Of a stretch of 42,164 nt of DNA, positions 18,519 to 26,617 are shown one piece after another. The notes below the pieces were generated by a model that ran no database searches, was not told the DNA's origin, and saw nothing but the letters and a program-made list of their open reading frames with translations. The DNA is from Clostridiisalibacter paucivorans DSM 22131. Its GTDB lineage: Bacteria; Bacillota; Clostridia; Tissierellales; Clostridiisalibacteraceae. How positions within the stretch are numbered: position 1 is the stretch's first letter; every line of letters starts with the position of its first letter. The position numbers and the translations under genes were made by a program. Location: positions 1 to 42,164 of the forward strand of contig NZ_JHVL01000031.1 of the NCBI RefSeq assembly GCF_000620125.1. Direction: 5' to 3'.

Positions 18519-19937
18519 ATGAGTGACAATTCTAATGTTGCCAATGGCAAAAAGAAAAAATTTAAAGTACCCCATGTATATGTAATTCTACTGTGTATTG
18601 TTGCAATATGTACTGTTCTTACTTATCTAATTCCCGCTGGAGAATATAGTATGATGGAAGCTGCCAGCGGCAGAACCGTTGTTGATCCCGATTCTTTTCA
18701 GTATATGGAGAAAACCCCTGTTAATCTATTTGGTTTTCTAAAATCAGTTCCAAAGGGCATGGCAGAAACTGCAGAAATTATATTTTTCATATTTATAGTA
18801 GGTGGTTCCTTTGCAGTTGTTGAAGCTACAGGGGCTATAGAAGCCGTTCTTGGAAAAATCACTAAGTCAATGGCTGGAAGAGAAAAAGCTCTAATTCCAA
18901 TAATTATGTTTGCATTTTCTTTAGGTGGGGGTATATTCGGTATGGCAGAAGAAACCTTGCCCTTTATTCCCATAATGGTAACCTTAGCAATAGGACTAGG
19001 TTTTGACTCCCTTACAGGAGTTGGAATGGTATTGGCTGGAGCTGGTGCAGGATTTGCTGGTGCATTTATGAATCCCTTTACTGTAGGTGTTGCACAAGGT
19101 ATAGCTGAACTTCCGCTATTTTCTGGTATGGGTTATAGACTAGTTGTATACGCTATCATGATAACTTTAGCAACTTCTTTTGTATATTGGTATGCTGGTA
19201 AGGTAAAGAAAAACCCTAAAAGCAGTTTAATGTATGAGTTTGACAAAACTAGGGAAGATGTATTAGATCTAAATAACTTAACTCCCCTTACAGGTAATCA
19301 TAAATTAGTACTTTTAACTGTTGCAGCCACAATAGGACTATTAGTATTTGGAGTAGTTAAATATGGGTGGTATATACAAGAGATATCTGCACTATTTTTA
19401 GGTATGGCAATAGTTGTTGCCCTTGTGGGAAAACTTGGTTTCAATGGATTTGCTGAAGAATTAATAAAGGGTATGGCTAATTTAGCTGGTGGTGCATTAG
19501 TTGTAGGTTTTGCCCGTGCCATACTAGTAGTACTTACTGAGGGACATATATTGGATACTATATTATACACTACTTCTGGAGTAGTATCCCAATTGCCTTC
19601 AGCATTTGCAGCCGTAGGTATGTATGTATTCCAATGTTTCTTGAACTTTATAGTACCTTCAGGAAGTGGACAAGCAGCAGTTTCCATCCCTATATTGGCC
19701 CCCCTTTCTGATTTAGTAGGTGTTACCAGACAAACCGCTGTTCTTGCTTATCAGTTTGGTGATGGTATATCAAACATATTTACTCCTACATCGGGATTCT
19801 TCATGGCTGGGCTTGCATTGGCCAAGGTTCCTTGGAGTAAATGGGCAAAATGGTTTTTACCACTATTATTAATAGAATATGTAGTAGCTGGAATATTGGT
19901 ATTTATAGCTCATATGATTAACTTCGGACCATTTTAA
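18519..19937 (+). CDS. YfcC-family transporter (C4-dicarboxylate/amino-acid carrier superfamily)
   Basis: Integral membrane carrier of about 12 helices, 472 residues, beginning with a basic cytoplasmic stretch (KKKKFKVPHVYVILL). Recognisable YfcC segments are LIPAGEY near the first loop, the GGGIFGMAEETLPFIPI hairpin, AGAGAGFAGAFMNPFTVGVAQ and the symmetric IVPSGSGQAAVSIPIL with the later FGDGISNIFTPTSGF. Family members are annotated as putative basic amino acid carriers or antiporters, without firm substrates. It is the second gene of the peptidase operon, so it may import the peptidase's substrate. A strong terminator follows. Confidence 0.85.
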   Translation: MSDNSNVANGKKKKFKVPHVYVILLCIVAICTVLTYLIPAGEYSMMEAASGRTVVDPDSFQYMEKTPVNLFGFLKSVPKGMAETAEIIFFIFIVGGSFAVVEATGAIEAVLGKITKSMAGREKALIPIIMFAFSLGGGIFGMAEETLPFIPIMVTLAIGLGFDSLTGVGMVLAGAGAGFAGAFMNPFTVGVAQGIAELPLFSGMGYRLVVYAIMITLATSFVYWYAGKVKKNPKSSLMYEFDKTREDVLDLNNLTPLTGNHKLVLLTVAATIGLLVFGVVKYGWYIQEISALFLGMAIVVALVGKLGFNGFAEELIKGMANLAGGALVVGFARAILVVLTEGHILDTILYTTSGVVSQLPSAFAAVGMYVFQCFLNFIVPSGSGQAAVSIPILAPLSDLVGVTRQTAVLAYQFGDGISNIFTPTSGFFMAGLALAKVPWSKWAKWFLPLLLIEYVVAGILVFIAHMINFGPF

Positions 19938-19959
19938 TAAGATATATTGATTGTAAGAT

Positions 19960-20008
19960 ATTATTTAACCCCACGACAATAAATCGTGGGGTTAAATAAT
20001 GTTTTTTT
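19960..20008 (+). terminator. Strong terminator of the peptidase-YfcC operon
   Basis: A perfect 17-bp stem (ATTATTTAACCCCACGA at 19960-19976 with its complement at 19984-20000) and a 7-base loop are followed by GTTTTTTT. Confidence 0.93.
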
Positions 20009-20030
20009 GGTTCTTCTAATTTTTTCAGTT

Positions 20031-20058
20031 TTTACGACAAATTTTGATATTTTATAAT
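20031..20058 (+). promoter_or_regulatory. Possible promoter of the antiporter-PII operon
   Basis: TTTACG (20031-20036), a 16-base spacer and TATAAT (20053-20058). The -10 is perfect but the -35 is weak. It would give a leader of about 120 bases in which I see no recognised riboswitch. Confidence 0.35.
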
Positions 20059-20187
20059 AATCGTCTCAAATAGGTATATATCCTTTCTATTACCCTCAAA
20101 TAAGATTTTACTAATTACATTTAAAGGAATATTATAAACAATGGGCTTATTTTTAATTGTAATTTTTTGTAAGAGAGGTGTTTATTT

Positions 20188-21360
20188 ATGAATCCATTTA
20201 TAAGTTTGGGAATTTCATTAATTTTAGGTATTATTTTGGGTAGATTATTAAATAAGTTAAATGTTCCTGCTGTAGCAGGATATATTATCGCTGGTCTTAT
20301 AATGGGAATATCAGGATTAAATATCCTTGATAGTACCATAATAGAAAATTTGTCTTTTTTAAGCGATCTTGCCCTTGGGATTATTGCCTTCAACATAGGT
20401 AGTGAATTGAAACTACCTGTAATTCGTAAATTAGGAAAGAGTATTTTCTTGATAGCATTTTGCGAAGCATTTGGAGCATTTATCTTGGTAACAGGAATAA
20501 TGCTTGTACTTAAACAAGATATATCTACAGCCCTTATATTAGGAGCCGTATCTTCTGCTACTGCTCCCGCAGCTACTGTAATGGTATTAAAGGAATATGG
20601 CGCTAAAGGGCCTTTAACCAGTACTCTTTTAGGTGTTGTGGCCATAGATGATGCAATATGTCTTATGATTTATTCCATAGCTTCATCTATAGCAAAGGTA
20701 TTTATCAAACATGAAGTAGTTACCATATATAAGGTCTTGGTACATCCAATAATGGAAATAGCTCTATCCATAGTATGCGGTGCTGTTCTAGGTATTCTAT
20801 TGGTTTATTTAATTAAGATATCTAGAAAAGAATCTGAAATGCTTCCATTTACCGTGGGAACCATCCTTCTATTAGTAGGATTAAGTGGAATGTTTAACCT
20901 ATCTCCTCTTTTGGCAGCTATGAGTTTAGGTATAATGGTAGCCAATGTTTCATCCAATAGTAGAAGAGCTTTTTCATCACTGGAATTATTTTCTCCACCA
21001 ATTATATCCTCATTTTTTATATTGGCAGGGTCAAGATTAGATATAAGACTATTGCCCCATATAGGTATAATAGGAGTGGCATATCTATTGTTTAGAATAG
21101 CAGGAAAAATTCTAGGAGCAATGTTGGGAGGTAAATTAGCTAAAGCGCCTAATATTGTAACTAAAAACATAGGATTTGGTCTATTGTCCCAAGTAGGTGT
21201 TGCAGTGGGACTAGCCATTGTAGTAAGTAGAGAATTTAGTGGTTCACCATTGGGTTCTATAGTTATTACTATATTATTAGCTACTACAATATTTACTGAG
21301 ATAATTGGACCTATTGCTACTAAAAAAGCTATAATGAACGCCAAAGAAGCTAATATATAA
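20188..21360 (+). CDS. CPA2-family cation/proton antiporter (KefB/NapA-like)
   Basis: Membrane antiporter exchanging Na+ or K+ for protons. The 390 residues form about 12-13 helices with the CPA2 hallmarks NVPAVAGYIIAGLIMG at the start, VSSATAPAATVMVLKEY in the middle, and the ion-binding aspartate pair D154-D155 in VVAIDDAICLM. There is no C-terminal RCK/TrkA domain, so nucleotide gating in cis is absent. A small PII-like gene follows after 19 bases with a strong ribosome binding site and may supply the regulation in trans. The start has AGAGAGGTG upstream. Confidence 0.87.
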   Translation: MNPFISLGISLILGIILGRLLNKLNVPAVAGYIIAGLIMGISGLNILDSTIIENLSFLSDLALGIIAFNIGSELKLPVIRKLGKSIFLIAFCEAFGAFILVTGIMLVLKQDISTALILGAVSSATAPAATVMVLKEYGAKGPLTSTLLGVVAIDDAICLMIYSIASSIAKVFIKHEVVTIYKVLVHPIMEIALSIVCGAVLGILLVYLIKISRKESEMLPFTVGTILLLVGLSGMFNLSPLLAAMSLGIMVANVSSNSRRAFSSLELFSPPIISSFFILAGSRLDIRLLPHIGIIGVAYLLFRIAGKILGAMLGGKLAKAPNIVTKNIGFGLLSQVGVAVGLAIVVSREFSGSPLGSIVITILLATTIFTEIIGPIATKKAIMNAKEANI

Positions 21361-21379
21361 TCTTAAAGGAGGTTTTACA

Positions 21380-21727
21380 ATGTACTGCTTATTTCTCATA
21401 TTAAATGATGTATACAAACTGGATGCACTTATGGAAGATCTATATCAGGCAGGTGCTGGTGCTACCATAATAGATAGTCTAGGTATGGGAAAGGTATTAA
21501 TTGAGCATGACTTAGATATACCGATTTTTTCAGGATTGAGAAGATTAGTAGAAAACAATAAACCTTATAACAAAACAATAATAAGTGTATTTAAAGATAA
21601 GGAAAAGTTAGATGCTGTTATCGAAAAATTCAAAGTAGAGTTAGATTATTTTAAACATCCTGGAGTTGGTTTTATGTTTGTGCTTCCAGTGTTAGAATGT
21701 CACGGTTCAAAAGCTATAAAAGATTAA
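21380..21727 (+). CDS. PII-like regulatory protein partnered with the antiporter
   Basis: 115 residues with the ferredoxin-like pattern of the PII superfamily: YCLFLILNDVYKLDALMEDLYQAGAGATIIDSLGMGKVL, then a basic loop (FSGLRRLVENNKPYNKTIISVF) and a second strand-helix-strand repeat. The usual T-loop tyrosine signature of GlnB is missing, so this is a PII-like rather than a GlnB protein. It follows the CPA2 antiporter by 19 bases with AAAGGAGG, implying one transcript. Such pairs often couple an effector (nucleotide, second messenger or metal) to transporter activity. The role here is inferred from context. Confidence 0.7.
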   Translation: MYCLFLILNDVYKLDALMEDLYQAGAGATIIDSLGMGKVLIEHDLDIPIFSGLRRLVENNKPYNKTIISVFKDKEKLDAVIEKFKVELDYFKHPGVGFMFVLPVLECHGSKAIKD

Positions 21728-21870
21728 TATATATATTGATTTTTATGATATAATAGTTCTTGGGTATATAAGGAATTATTAATCTTGTGATAACAGTGCG
21801 TATGTAGTCCGTAACACAAGATGTATTTCTATATATCTTAATACTATTATATTATAAAAAGGTGAATATT

Positions 21871-22749
21871 ATGGATAAAACTGTGGAGATTTCAAAGGAT
21901 AATACATTAATAGTTGCCTATTTTTATTTGTTATTATCCTCTTTTACATGGGCTTTAGGAACAATAATAGTAAAGATGTATATAGGTGATATCCCTGTAT
22001 TTCATCTTTTAGTTGGACGATTTGCTTTTGGAGGGCTAATCGTTTTTCTTATGGCACCTAAAAAGGTAAAAACTATAGAGAAAAAAGATTTAAAACTAGG
22101 GACCATATTGGGACTTTTGATATTTACTACCTATGCATTAAATGTATTGGGTCTTAAATATACCAGTGCATCAAAATCAGGGTTTCTTACGGCACTTTCT
22201 GTATTGTTTATACCCATAATGCAGACTATAATATATAAAAAAATTCCCTCTAAATGGACTGTTACAACGGTTATACTCTCTGTTATAGGGCTTCGACTAA
22301 TTTCTGAAATTAATGGTGGCTCTTTTAATTTGGGAGATTCTATCACTATACTCTGTGCACTATCCTATACTTTTTATATGCTCATATTAGAAAAATTCGG
22401 TAAAGATATGGATGATCATAAATTGTCTTTGATCCAACTTGGCTTCGTGGCAATGGTCAGTCTTATTTTTGCTGCTATACTTGAAGGATTAGATTTAAAA
22501 TTAATTTGGGAAGGTATTATTCCAATAATAGTAATGGGGGTATTTGGTACCGGAATGACCATGTTTCTTCAGACTAAAGCTATGAAAACAGCCACTCCGG
22601 AGGCTGCTGGAGTCATATTATTGGGTGAACCCCTATTTACTCTTATATTGGCATATATTATACTTAATGAGGTCATACTATTTAAAGGGCTAATAGGAAG
22701 CCTTATTATATTGTCTTCATTAATTATAGCCGTAGTCAAAAAGATCTAA
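21871..22749 (+). CDS. EamA/DMT-family permease
   Basis: Drug/metabolite-type transporter with ten predicted membrane helices in two EamA repeats (about 15-145 and 160-292). Landmarks are [29 protein letters not shown]-like sequence at the start, [21 protein letters not shown], and [21 protein letters not shown] in the second repeat. An in-frame GTG at 21862 is part of the ribosome binding site AAAAAGGTG; the ATG at 21871 is the likely start (292 residues). The stop codon overlaps the tail of the convergent chemoreceptor gene. Substrate unknown. Confidence 0.87.
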   Translation: MDKTVEISKDNTLIVAYFYLLLSSFTWALGTIIVKMYIGDIPVFHLLVGRFAFGGLIVFLMAPKKVKTIEKKDLKLGTILGLLIFTTYALNVLGLKYTSASKSGFLTALSVLFIPIMQTIIYKKIPSKWTVTTVILSVIGLRLISEINGGSFNLGDSITILCALSYTFYMLILEKFGKDMDDHKLSLIQLGFVAMVSLIFAAILEGLDLKLIWEGIIPIIVMGVFGTGMTMFLQTKAMKTATPEAAGVILLGEPLFTLILAYIILNEVILFKGLIGSLIILSSLIIAVVKKI

Positions 22750-24191
22750 AATACCATTTCTCCTCTTTCTTTTAACTTCCCAGCGGTATCTACTAAATCT
22801 TCGAAAATAGATATAATATTTTCAGAAATTTCAACTGCCTGCTCTAAGTTTTCTTGAGCAGCTTTTTTATTATTTGCTTGTATATTCTCTATTACTTCAT
22901 GACCCAAATTATGTAATGTATCATGGTATTCATCTATTTCCCTCCATGGTTTTATGATTTCTGGATGTTTAGGTTCCACTGAATGATAAAAATGTCCAAA
23001 TGAGCATTTATGACTATCTGTCTGTAACGGTCTTACATCCATATAATCGACCATATCTCTAAGTACATTAACCCACTTCCTATGGGCCTGTATAGAAGGC
23101 TTAACTGCATTTATAAACTCATCGTTAGTAAACCTACACATCTCTGTACTACCTATCTCTCCACTTATTTTGGCAGATCTAGATACCTTTTTCTCTAATT
23201 TATCCATGTTTTCAGCTATATTCTCTATCTCCAATGAAACATCCGATAAATTCTCTACTACTTTATTCATCTTTTCAGTGGTAGTAACAGTCTCTTCCAT
23301 CGCTGCTGAAACCTGTTCTATGGATGCACTTAATTCTTGACTAAATGCATTGACACTATTTATGTCATCATCTATTTTTTTTACAAAATTCTCAGTCTCA
23401 TCAAAGCTTTTTCCTATATGTTCAATCCTTTCGTTAATTTTAGATATACCTTCTACAGATTTGCTTACACTTTCTGAACTATGAGATGACGCTATATTTA
23501 TTTTATCTACAAGGCCTCCCAATGAACCAACCAATTCCTTAGTATCTATAGAAAGTTTTCTTATCTCCTCTGCTACTACATTGAATCCCCTTCCATGTTC
23601 TCCTGCTCTAGCTGCTTCTATAGATGCATTTAATGCCAACATATTTATCTGTTCTGCTATGCCGTTAATGCTCTCCAATGCTTTATTTACCTTATCTGCC
23701 ACATCAATAAGCTCTCCTACATTATTACTCATTTTTTCTGTAATAGATTTAACCTCAACTATATCCTGCTCTATATACTCCAAAGTTTCATTATTATCTA
23801 TAACTCCTTTTTTGATATCATTAGCTTTATGGGATATATTGTTCATTGAATCTACAAATTCACCACTATTTTTTTCTACCACATCCATGCTTGCAGTTAT
23901 TTCCTCAAAGGTACTATATATTACTTGGGATATTTCATTGATATTATTTGTACTATCTACTACCCTAGAAGATTGGTGCCTAAGATTTACATCAAATTTA
24001 CTTATATCTACAGCTATACTTATGGCATAATTCATCAGCTTTTTAACATCATCTTTATTTAACGAAAAATGGCGATTTAAATCAATGAGCTTTTTAGCAA
24101 CTCTATCATTTTTTTTCACATTTTCCTCATTTAATTCTCCATTAATTATTTTATCTATCATTTCTTCATAATGACCTTTATTCAAAAACAT
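22746..24191 (-). CDS. Soluble methyl-accepting chemotaxis protein with C-terminal CZB zinc-binding domain
   Basis: The receptor has no membrane segment or signal peptide. The central coiled-coil signalling domain carries the conserved tip [18 protein letters not shown] with AEEIRKLS. After it comes a CZB (chemoreceptor zinc-binding) domain with the expected ligands: H370 in QAHRKW, C396 in HKCSFGHFY, and histidines at 423, 427 and 431 in [16 protein letters not shown] receptors are known to sense cytoplasmic zinc and, through the zinc-bound cysteine, oxidants such as hypochlorous acid. The N-terminal 75 residues are short and helical, with no known sensor. Length 481. No other chemotaxis gene is in the window except a receptor fragment at 38.3 kb. 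Confidence 0.92.
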   Translation of the reverse strand: MFLNKGHYEEMIDKIINGELNEENVKKNDRVAKKLIDLNRHFSLNKDDVKKLMNYAISIAVDISKFDVNLRHQSSRVVDSTNNINEISQVIYSTFEEITASMDVVEKNSGEFVDSMNNISHKANDIKKGVIDNNETLEYIEQDIVEVKSITEKMSNNVGELIDVADKVNKALESINGIAEQINMLALNASIEAARAGEHGRGFNVVAEEIRKLSIDTKELVGSLGGLVDKINIASSHSSESVSKSVEGISKINERIEHIGKSFDETENFVKKIDDDINSVNAFSQELSASIEQVSAAMEETVTTTEKMNKVVENLSDVSLEIENIAENMDKLEKKVSRSAKISGEIGSTEMCRFTNDEFINAVKPSIQAHRKWVNVLRDMVDYMDVRPLQTDSHKCSFGHFYHSVEPKHPEIIKPWREIDEYHDTLHNLGHEVIENIQANNKKAAQENLEQAVEISENIISIFEDLVDTAGKLKERGEMVF

Positions 24192-24319
24192 ATTTCTTCC
24201 TCCTTTTCTTCAACACGTTTAAATATATACCCAATATTTTATAATTAAATAATATAGAATATTTTTTATCATACAATATCAAGTTTTATTTTATGAAACT
24301 TTTTAAAGGCATGGAATAA

Positions 24320-24353
24320 GGGAGAAAATAGAATTACAATTCTACCCTCTCCC
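24320..24353. terminator. Hairpin between the YerC-like gene and the chemoreceptor
   Basis: The outer stem GGGAGA/TCTCCC and inner stem TAGAATT/AATTCTA are separated by an AAA/CCC internal loop. On the minus strand only TTATTCC follows, so it is a weak terminator for the YerC-like gene. It also insulates against plus-strand reading, where ATTTTCC follows. Confidence 0.5.
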
Positions 24354-24387
24354 ATTTTCCATATTTTCGATATATTTACATGTTATT

Positions 24388-24717
24388 CTAATCATTTTCC
24401 TCTTCTATATCTGCTTTTTTATCACTATACCCTAATCTCTCTAATATTATATTATATCCATTTGCTCCATAATTCAGGTATCTACTAATCCTACTTATAG
24501 TTGCCGTACTTACTCCTGTTTCATCTTCTATATAATTATAAGTCTTGTCCTGTCTAAGAAGTTTTGCCACCTGCAATCTTTGGGCGATGGACTCTATCTC
24601 CTTTATGGTACAAATATCCTCAAAAAATCTGTAGCATTCTTCCATATTTTCCAATTTCAATACAGCTTCAAACAGCTCATCTATAACCTTATCCTTAATC
24701 TTAGACTCATATGTCAA
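24388..24717 (-). CDS. YerC/YecD-family TrpR-related regulator
   Basis: 109 residues with the TrpR-like helix-turn-helix: IESIAQRLQVAKLLRQDKTY followed by DETGVSTATISRISRYLNYG. The family is conserved in Firmicutes. Its members are annotated as Trp-repressor homologues but are not shown to bind tryptophan. The start is a TTG preceded by AAGGGGGCG. It is a single-gene unit, divergent from the 56-aa gene at 24949. Confidence 0.88.
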   Translation of the reverse strand: MTYESKIKDKVIDELFEAVLKLENMEECYRFFEDICTIKEIESIAQRLQVAKLLRQDKTYNYIEDETGVSTATISRISRYLNYGANGYNIILERLGYSDKKADIEEEND

Positions 24718-24844
24718 AAAATCGCCCCCTTAAACCTTATTTTACTGACTTCCTTTTGCTTCCCTTATATTATTATTTTAACATATATCTCAATAATATA
24801 TACTATTTTTACATAATATCTGTGTCAAAATCGGGGAAGAATAT

Positions 24845-24920
24845 TATTAGTTCGTAATTAATAGTCTTTAATCGAGTTTTATATATGATTATTTACTACT
24901 AATTACTTGCTATTAACTAT
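24845..24920 (+). repeat. Heptad-repeat inverted element F (upstream of the 56-aa gene)
   Basis: Degenerate copy: left arm TTAGTTCGTAATTAATAGT, right arm TTTACTACTAATTACTTGCTATTAACTAT, AT-rich core between. It lies between divergent genes, so it overlaps the promoter region of the 56-aa gene. Confidence 0.55.
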
Positions 24921-24948
24921 ACTTCCACAACAATAGGAGGATAATGTT

Positions 24949-25119
24949 ATGGCAGATAAAGAAAAGTTTAGCATATATAAAGGTAAAAAAAAGGCTGAAT
25001 TTGAAAATCAAATAAACGGTTTAGTCTTTCCATGGAGTATGATTAGAGACGTAGATGCCATAGACACCATGAGATTCTATACCAATTCTGTTATAAACAA
25101 TGTCCAAGATATGAAATAA
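24949..25119 (+). CDS. Small 56-residue protein of unknown function
   Basis: The ORF starts at an ATG with a perfect AGGAGG seven bases upstream and ends just before a strong terminator, so it has all the marks of an expressed single-gene unit. The product begins MADKEKFSIYKGKKKAEFE. It has a charged first half, a central hydrophobic GLVFPWSMIRD segment and a helical tail ending NNVQDMK. There is no signal peptide and no cysteine. I do not recognise the family. Confidence 0.7.
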   Translation: MADKEKFSIYKGKKKAEFENQINGLVFPWSMIRDVDAIDTMRFYTNSVINNVQDMK

Positions 25120-25122
25120 ATT

Positions 25123-25164
25123 ACTAAAAAAGAGAGGCTAAAATTTTAGCCTCTCTTTTTTAGT
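25123..25164. terminator. Bidirectional terminator between the 56-aa gene and purD
   Basis: A perfect 42-base palindrome centred between 25143 and 25144. Each arm contains AAAAAAGAGAGGCTAAAA, so a T-run lies at the 3' end in both directions. It ends both the 56-aa transcript and the long purine operon. Confidence 0.93.
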
Positions 25165-25174
25165 AAAATGACTA

Positions 25175-26431
25175 CTAATCTAATTTTCCTATATCATTCC
25201 TATATTGTATACCTTGAAATTTTACTTTTTTTATATTTTTATATGCCTTTTCCCTTGCCTCGTATAGATTTTCCCCCAGTGCTGTTACTGCTAAAACCCT
25301 TCCTCCATTTGTATATATGTCTTTATCTATATTCTTTGTCCCACCATGAAATACAAGTATATCGTCATCCAAACTATCTAATCCTGATACTAATTTGCCC
25401 TTTTCATAGCTCTCGGGATATCCTCCCGATGCAGCTATTACACAGAGGGTCCTTTTATTTGACCACTTAATATCTGAGGAATTTATATTTCCATCTATAA
25501 CCTTAGTAAAGATATCTATTATATCTGATTCAAGCCTAGGGATAACTACCTCTGTCTCTGGATCACCAAACCTTACATTGAATTCTAATATCTTAGGTCC
25601 CTTTTCAGTAATCATGAATCCTATAAAAAGTACCCCTTTAAACTCAATATTTTCTCTATTAAATCCTGTCATTATTTTAGTGAGTATCTCTTTGTTTATT
25701 CTATTGGTTAATCCTTCATTTAATATGGGATTAGGAGAAAAGCATCCCATACCACCAGTGTTTAATCCTTTATCTCCATCCAATGCCTTTTTATAATCTC
25801 TGGCACTCTCCATAGGCACTATATTTTTACCATCTACAAAACACAATAAAGATACCTCTATTCCCTCTAAAAATTCCTCTATAACAATATTTTTTCCTGC
25901 ATCTCCAAATTTATTTTTTTCTATCATCTGTAAAATTGTATCTTCTGCTTCTTTATAAGTATTACATATTACTACACCTTTACCTGCTGCAAGTCCATCG
26001 GCTTTTATTACCAATGGGCAATCAAAATTATCCAAATCCCCTATTGCATCCTGTGCATTGTCATATGATTTAAATCTAGCAGTTGGGATATCATATTTTT
26101 CCATAAATCTTTTAGAAAATGTCTTGCTCCCTTCCAACATGGACGCTTTCTTATTGGGACCAAATATATTAAGTCCCTTTTCATTGAATTTATCTACTAT
26201 ACCATTTACTAGAGGTAATTCTGGGCCTACCACTGTAAGGTCAATTCCTTCTTTTAGTGCAAATCCCAACAATGTATCCACATCACCAGGGTTTATGTTT
26301 ACGCATTGGGCTATATTACTTATTCCACCGTTACCAGGGGCACAATATATCTTGGATACTTTATTACTTTGAGCTATCTTCCAAACCAATGCATGTTCCC
26401 TAGCACCATTTCCCACAACCAAAACCTTCAT
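25175..26431 (-). CDS. purD: Phosphoribosylamine-glycine ligase PurD
   Basis: Second step of purine synthesis: ATP-dependent joining of glycine to phosphoribosylamine. ATP-grasp enzyme of 418 residues with the family start MKVLVVGNGAREHALVWK, PGNGG, VGPELPLVNGI, DGLAAGKGVVI, and the metal-site LEFNVRFGDPE. Last gene of the operon, followed directly by the bidirectional terminator. Repeat element G separates it from purH. Confidence 0.97.
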   Translation of the reverse strand: MKVLVVGNGAREHALVWKIAQSNKVSKIYCAPGNGGISNIAQCVNINPGDVDTLLGFALKEGIDLTVVGPELPLVNGIVDKFNEKGLNIFGPNKKASMLEGSKTFSKRFMEKYDIPTARFKSYDNAQDAIGDLDNFDCPLVIKADGLAAGKGVVICNTYKEAEDTILQMIEKNKFGDAGKNIVIEEFLEGIEVSLLCFVDGKNIVPMESARDYKKALDGDKGLNTGGMGCFSPNPILNEGLTNRINKEILTKIMTGFNRENIEFKGVLFIGFMITEKGPKILEFNVRFGDPETEVVIPRLESDIIDIFTKVIDGNINSSDIKWSNKRTLCVIAASGGYPESYEKGKLVSGLDSLDDDILVFHGGTKNIDKDIYTNGGRVLAVTALGENLYEAREKAYKNIKKVKFQGIQYRNDIGKLD

Positions 26432-26454
26432 TTCATCACCCTTCCTTAAATGCA

Positions 26455-26612
26455 GTTAGTAATAACTAGTTAGTAGTTAGTAGTTAGTAGTTAGTAGTTA
26501 GTAGTTAGTAGTTAGTAGTTAGTAGTTAGTAGTTGAAATCCGTAGGATTTCTATTTTAATAAAGAAATTTATAAAATTTCTACCATAGGCTACGAACTAC
26601 TTACTACTAACT
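26455..26612 (+). repeat. Heptad-repeat inverted element G (purH-purD gap), nine perfect tandem heptads
   Basis: Nine exact copies of AGTTAGT occupy 26468-26530. The core holds GAAATCC-GTA-GGATTTC (26534-26551) and AAAGAAATTT/AAATTTCT, and the right arm is GGCTACGAACTACTTACTACTAACTA (26588-26613, in pieces). The element fills the 186-base gap inside the pur operon; its transcript can fold into a very long stem. Confidence 0.85.
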
Positions 26613-26617
26613 ATCTT

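Noticed and set aside
24949-25119. The 56-residue ORF as a sporulation protein (SASP)
   Set aside because: It lacks the SASP EIA/GGxxT-type motifs; function left open.
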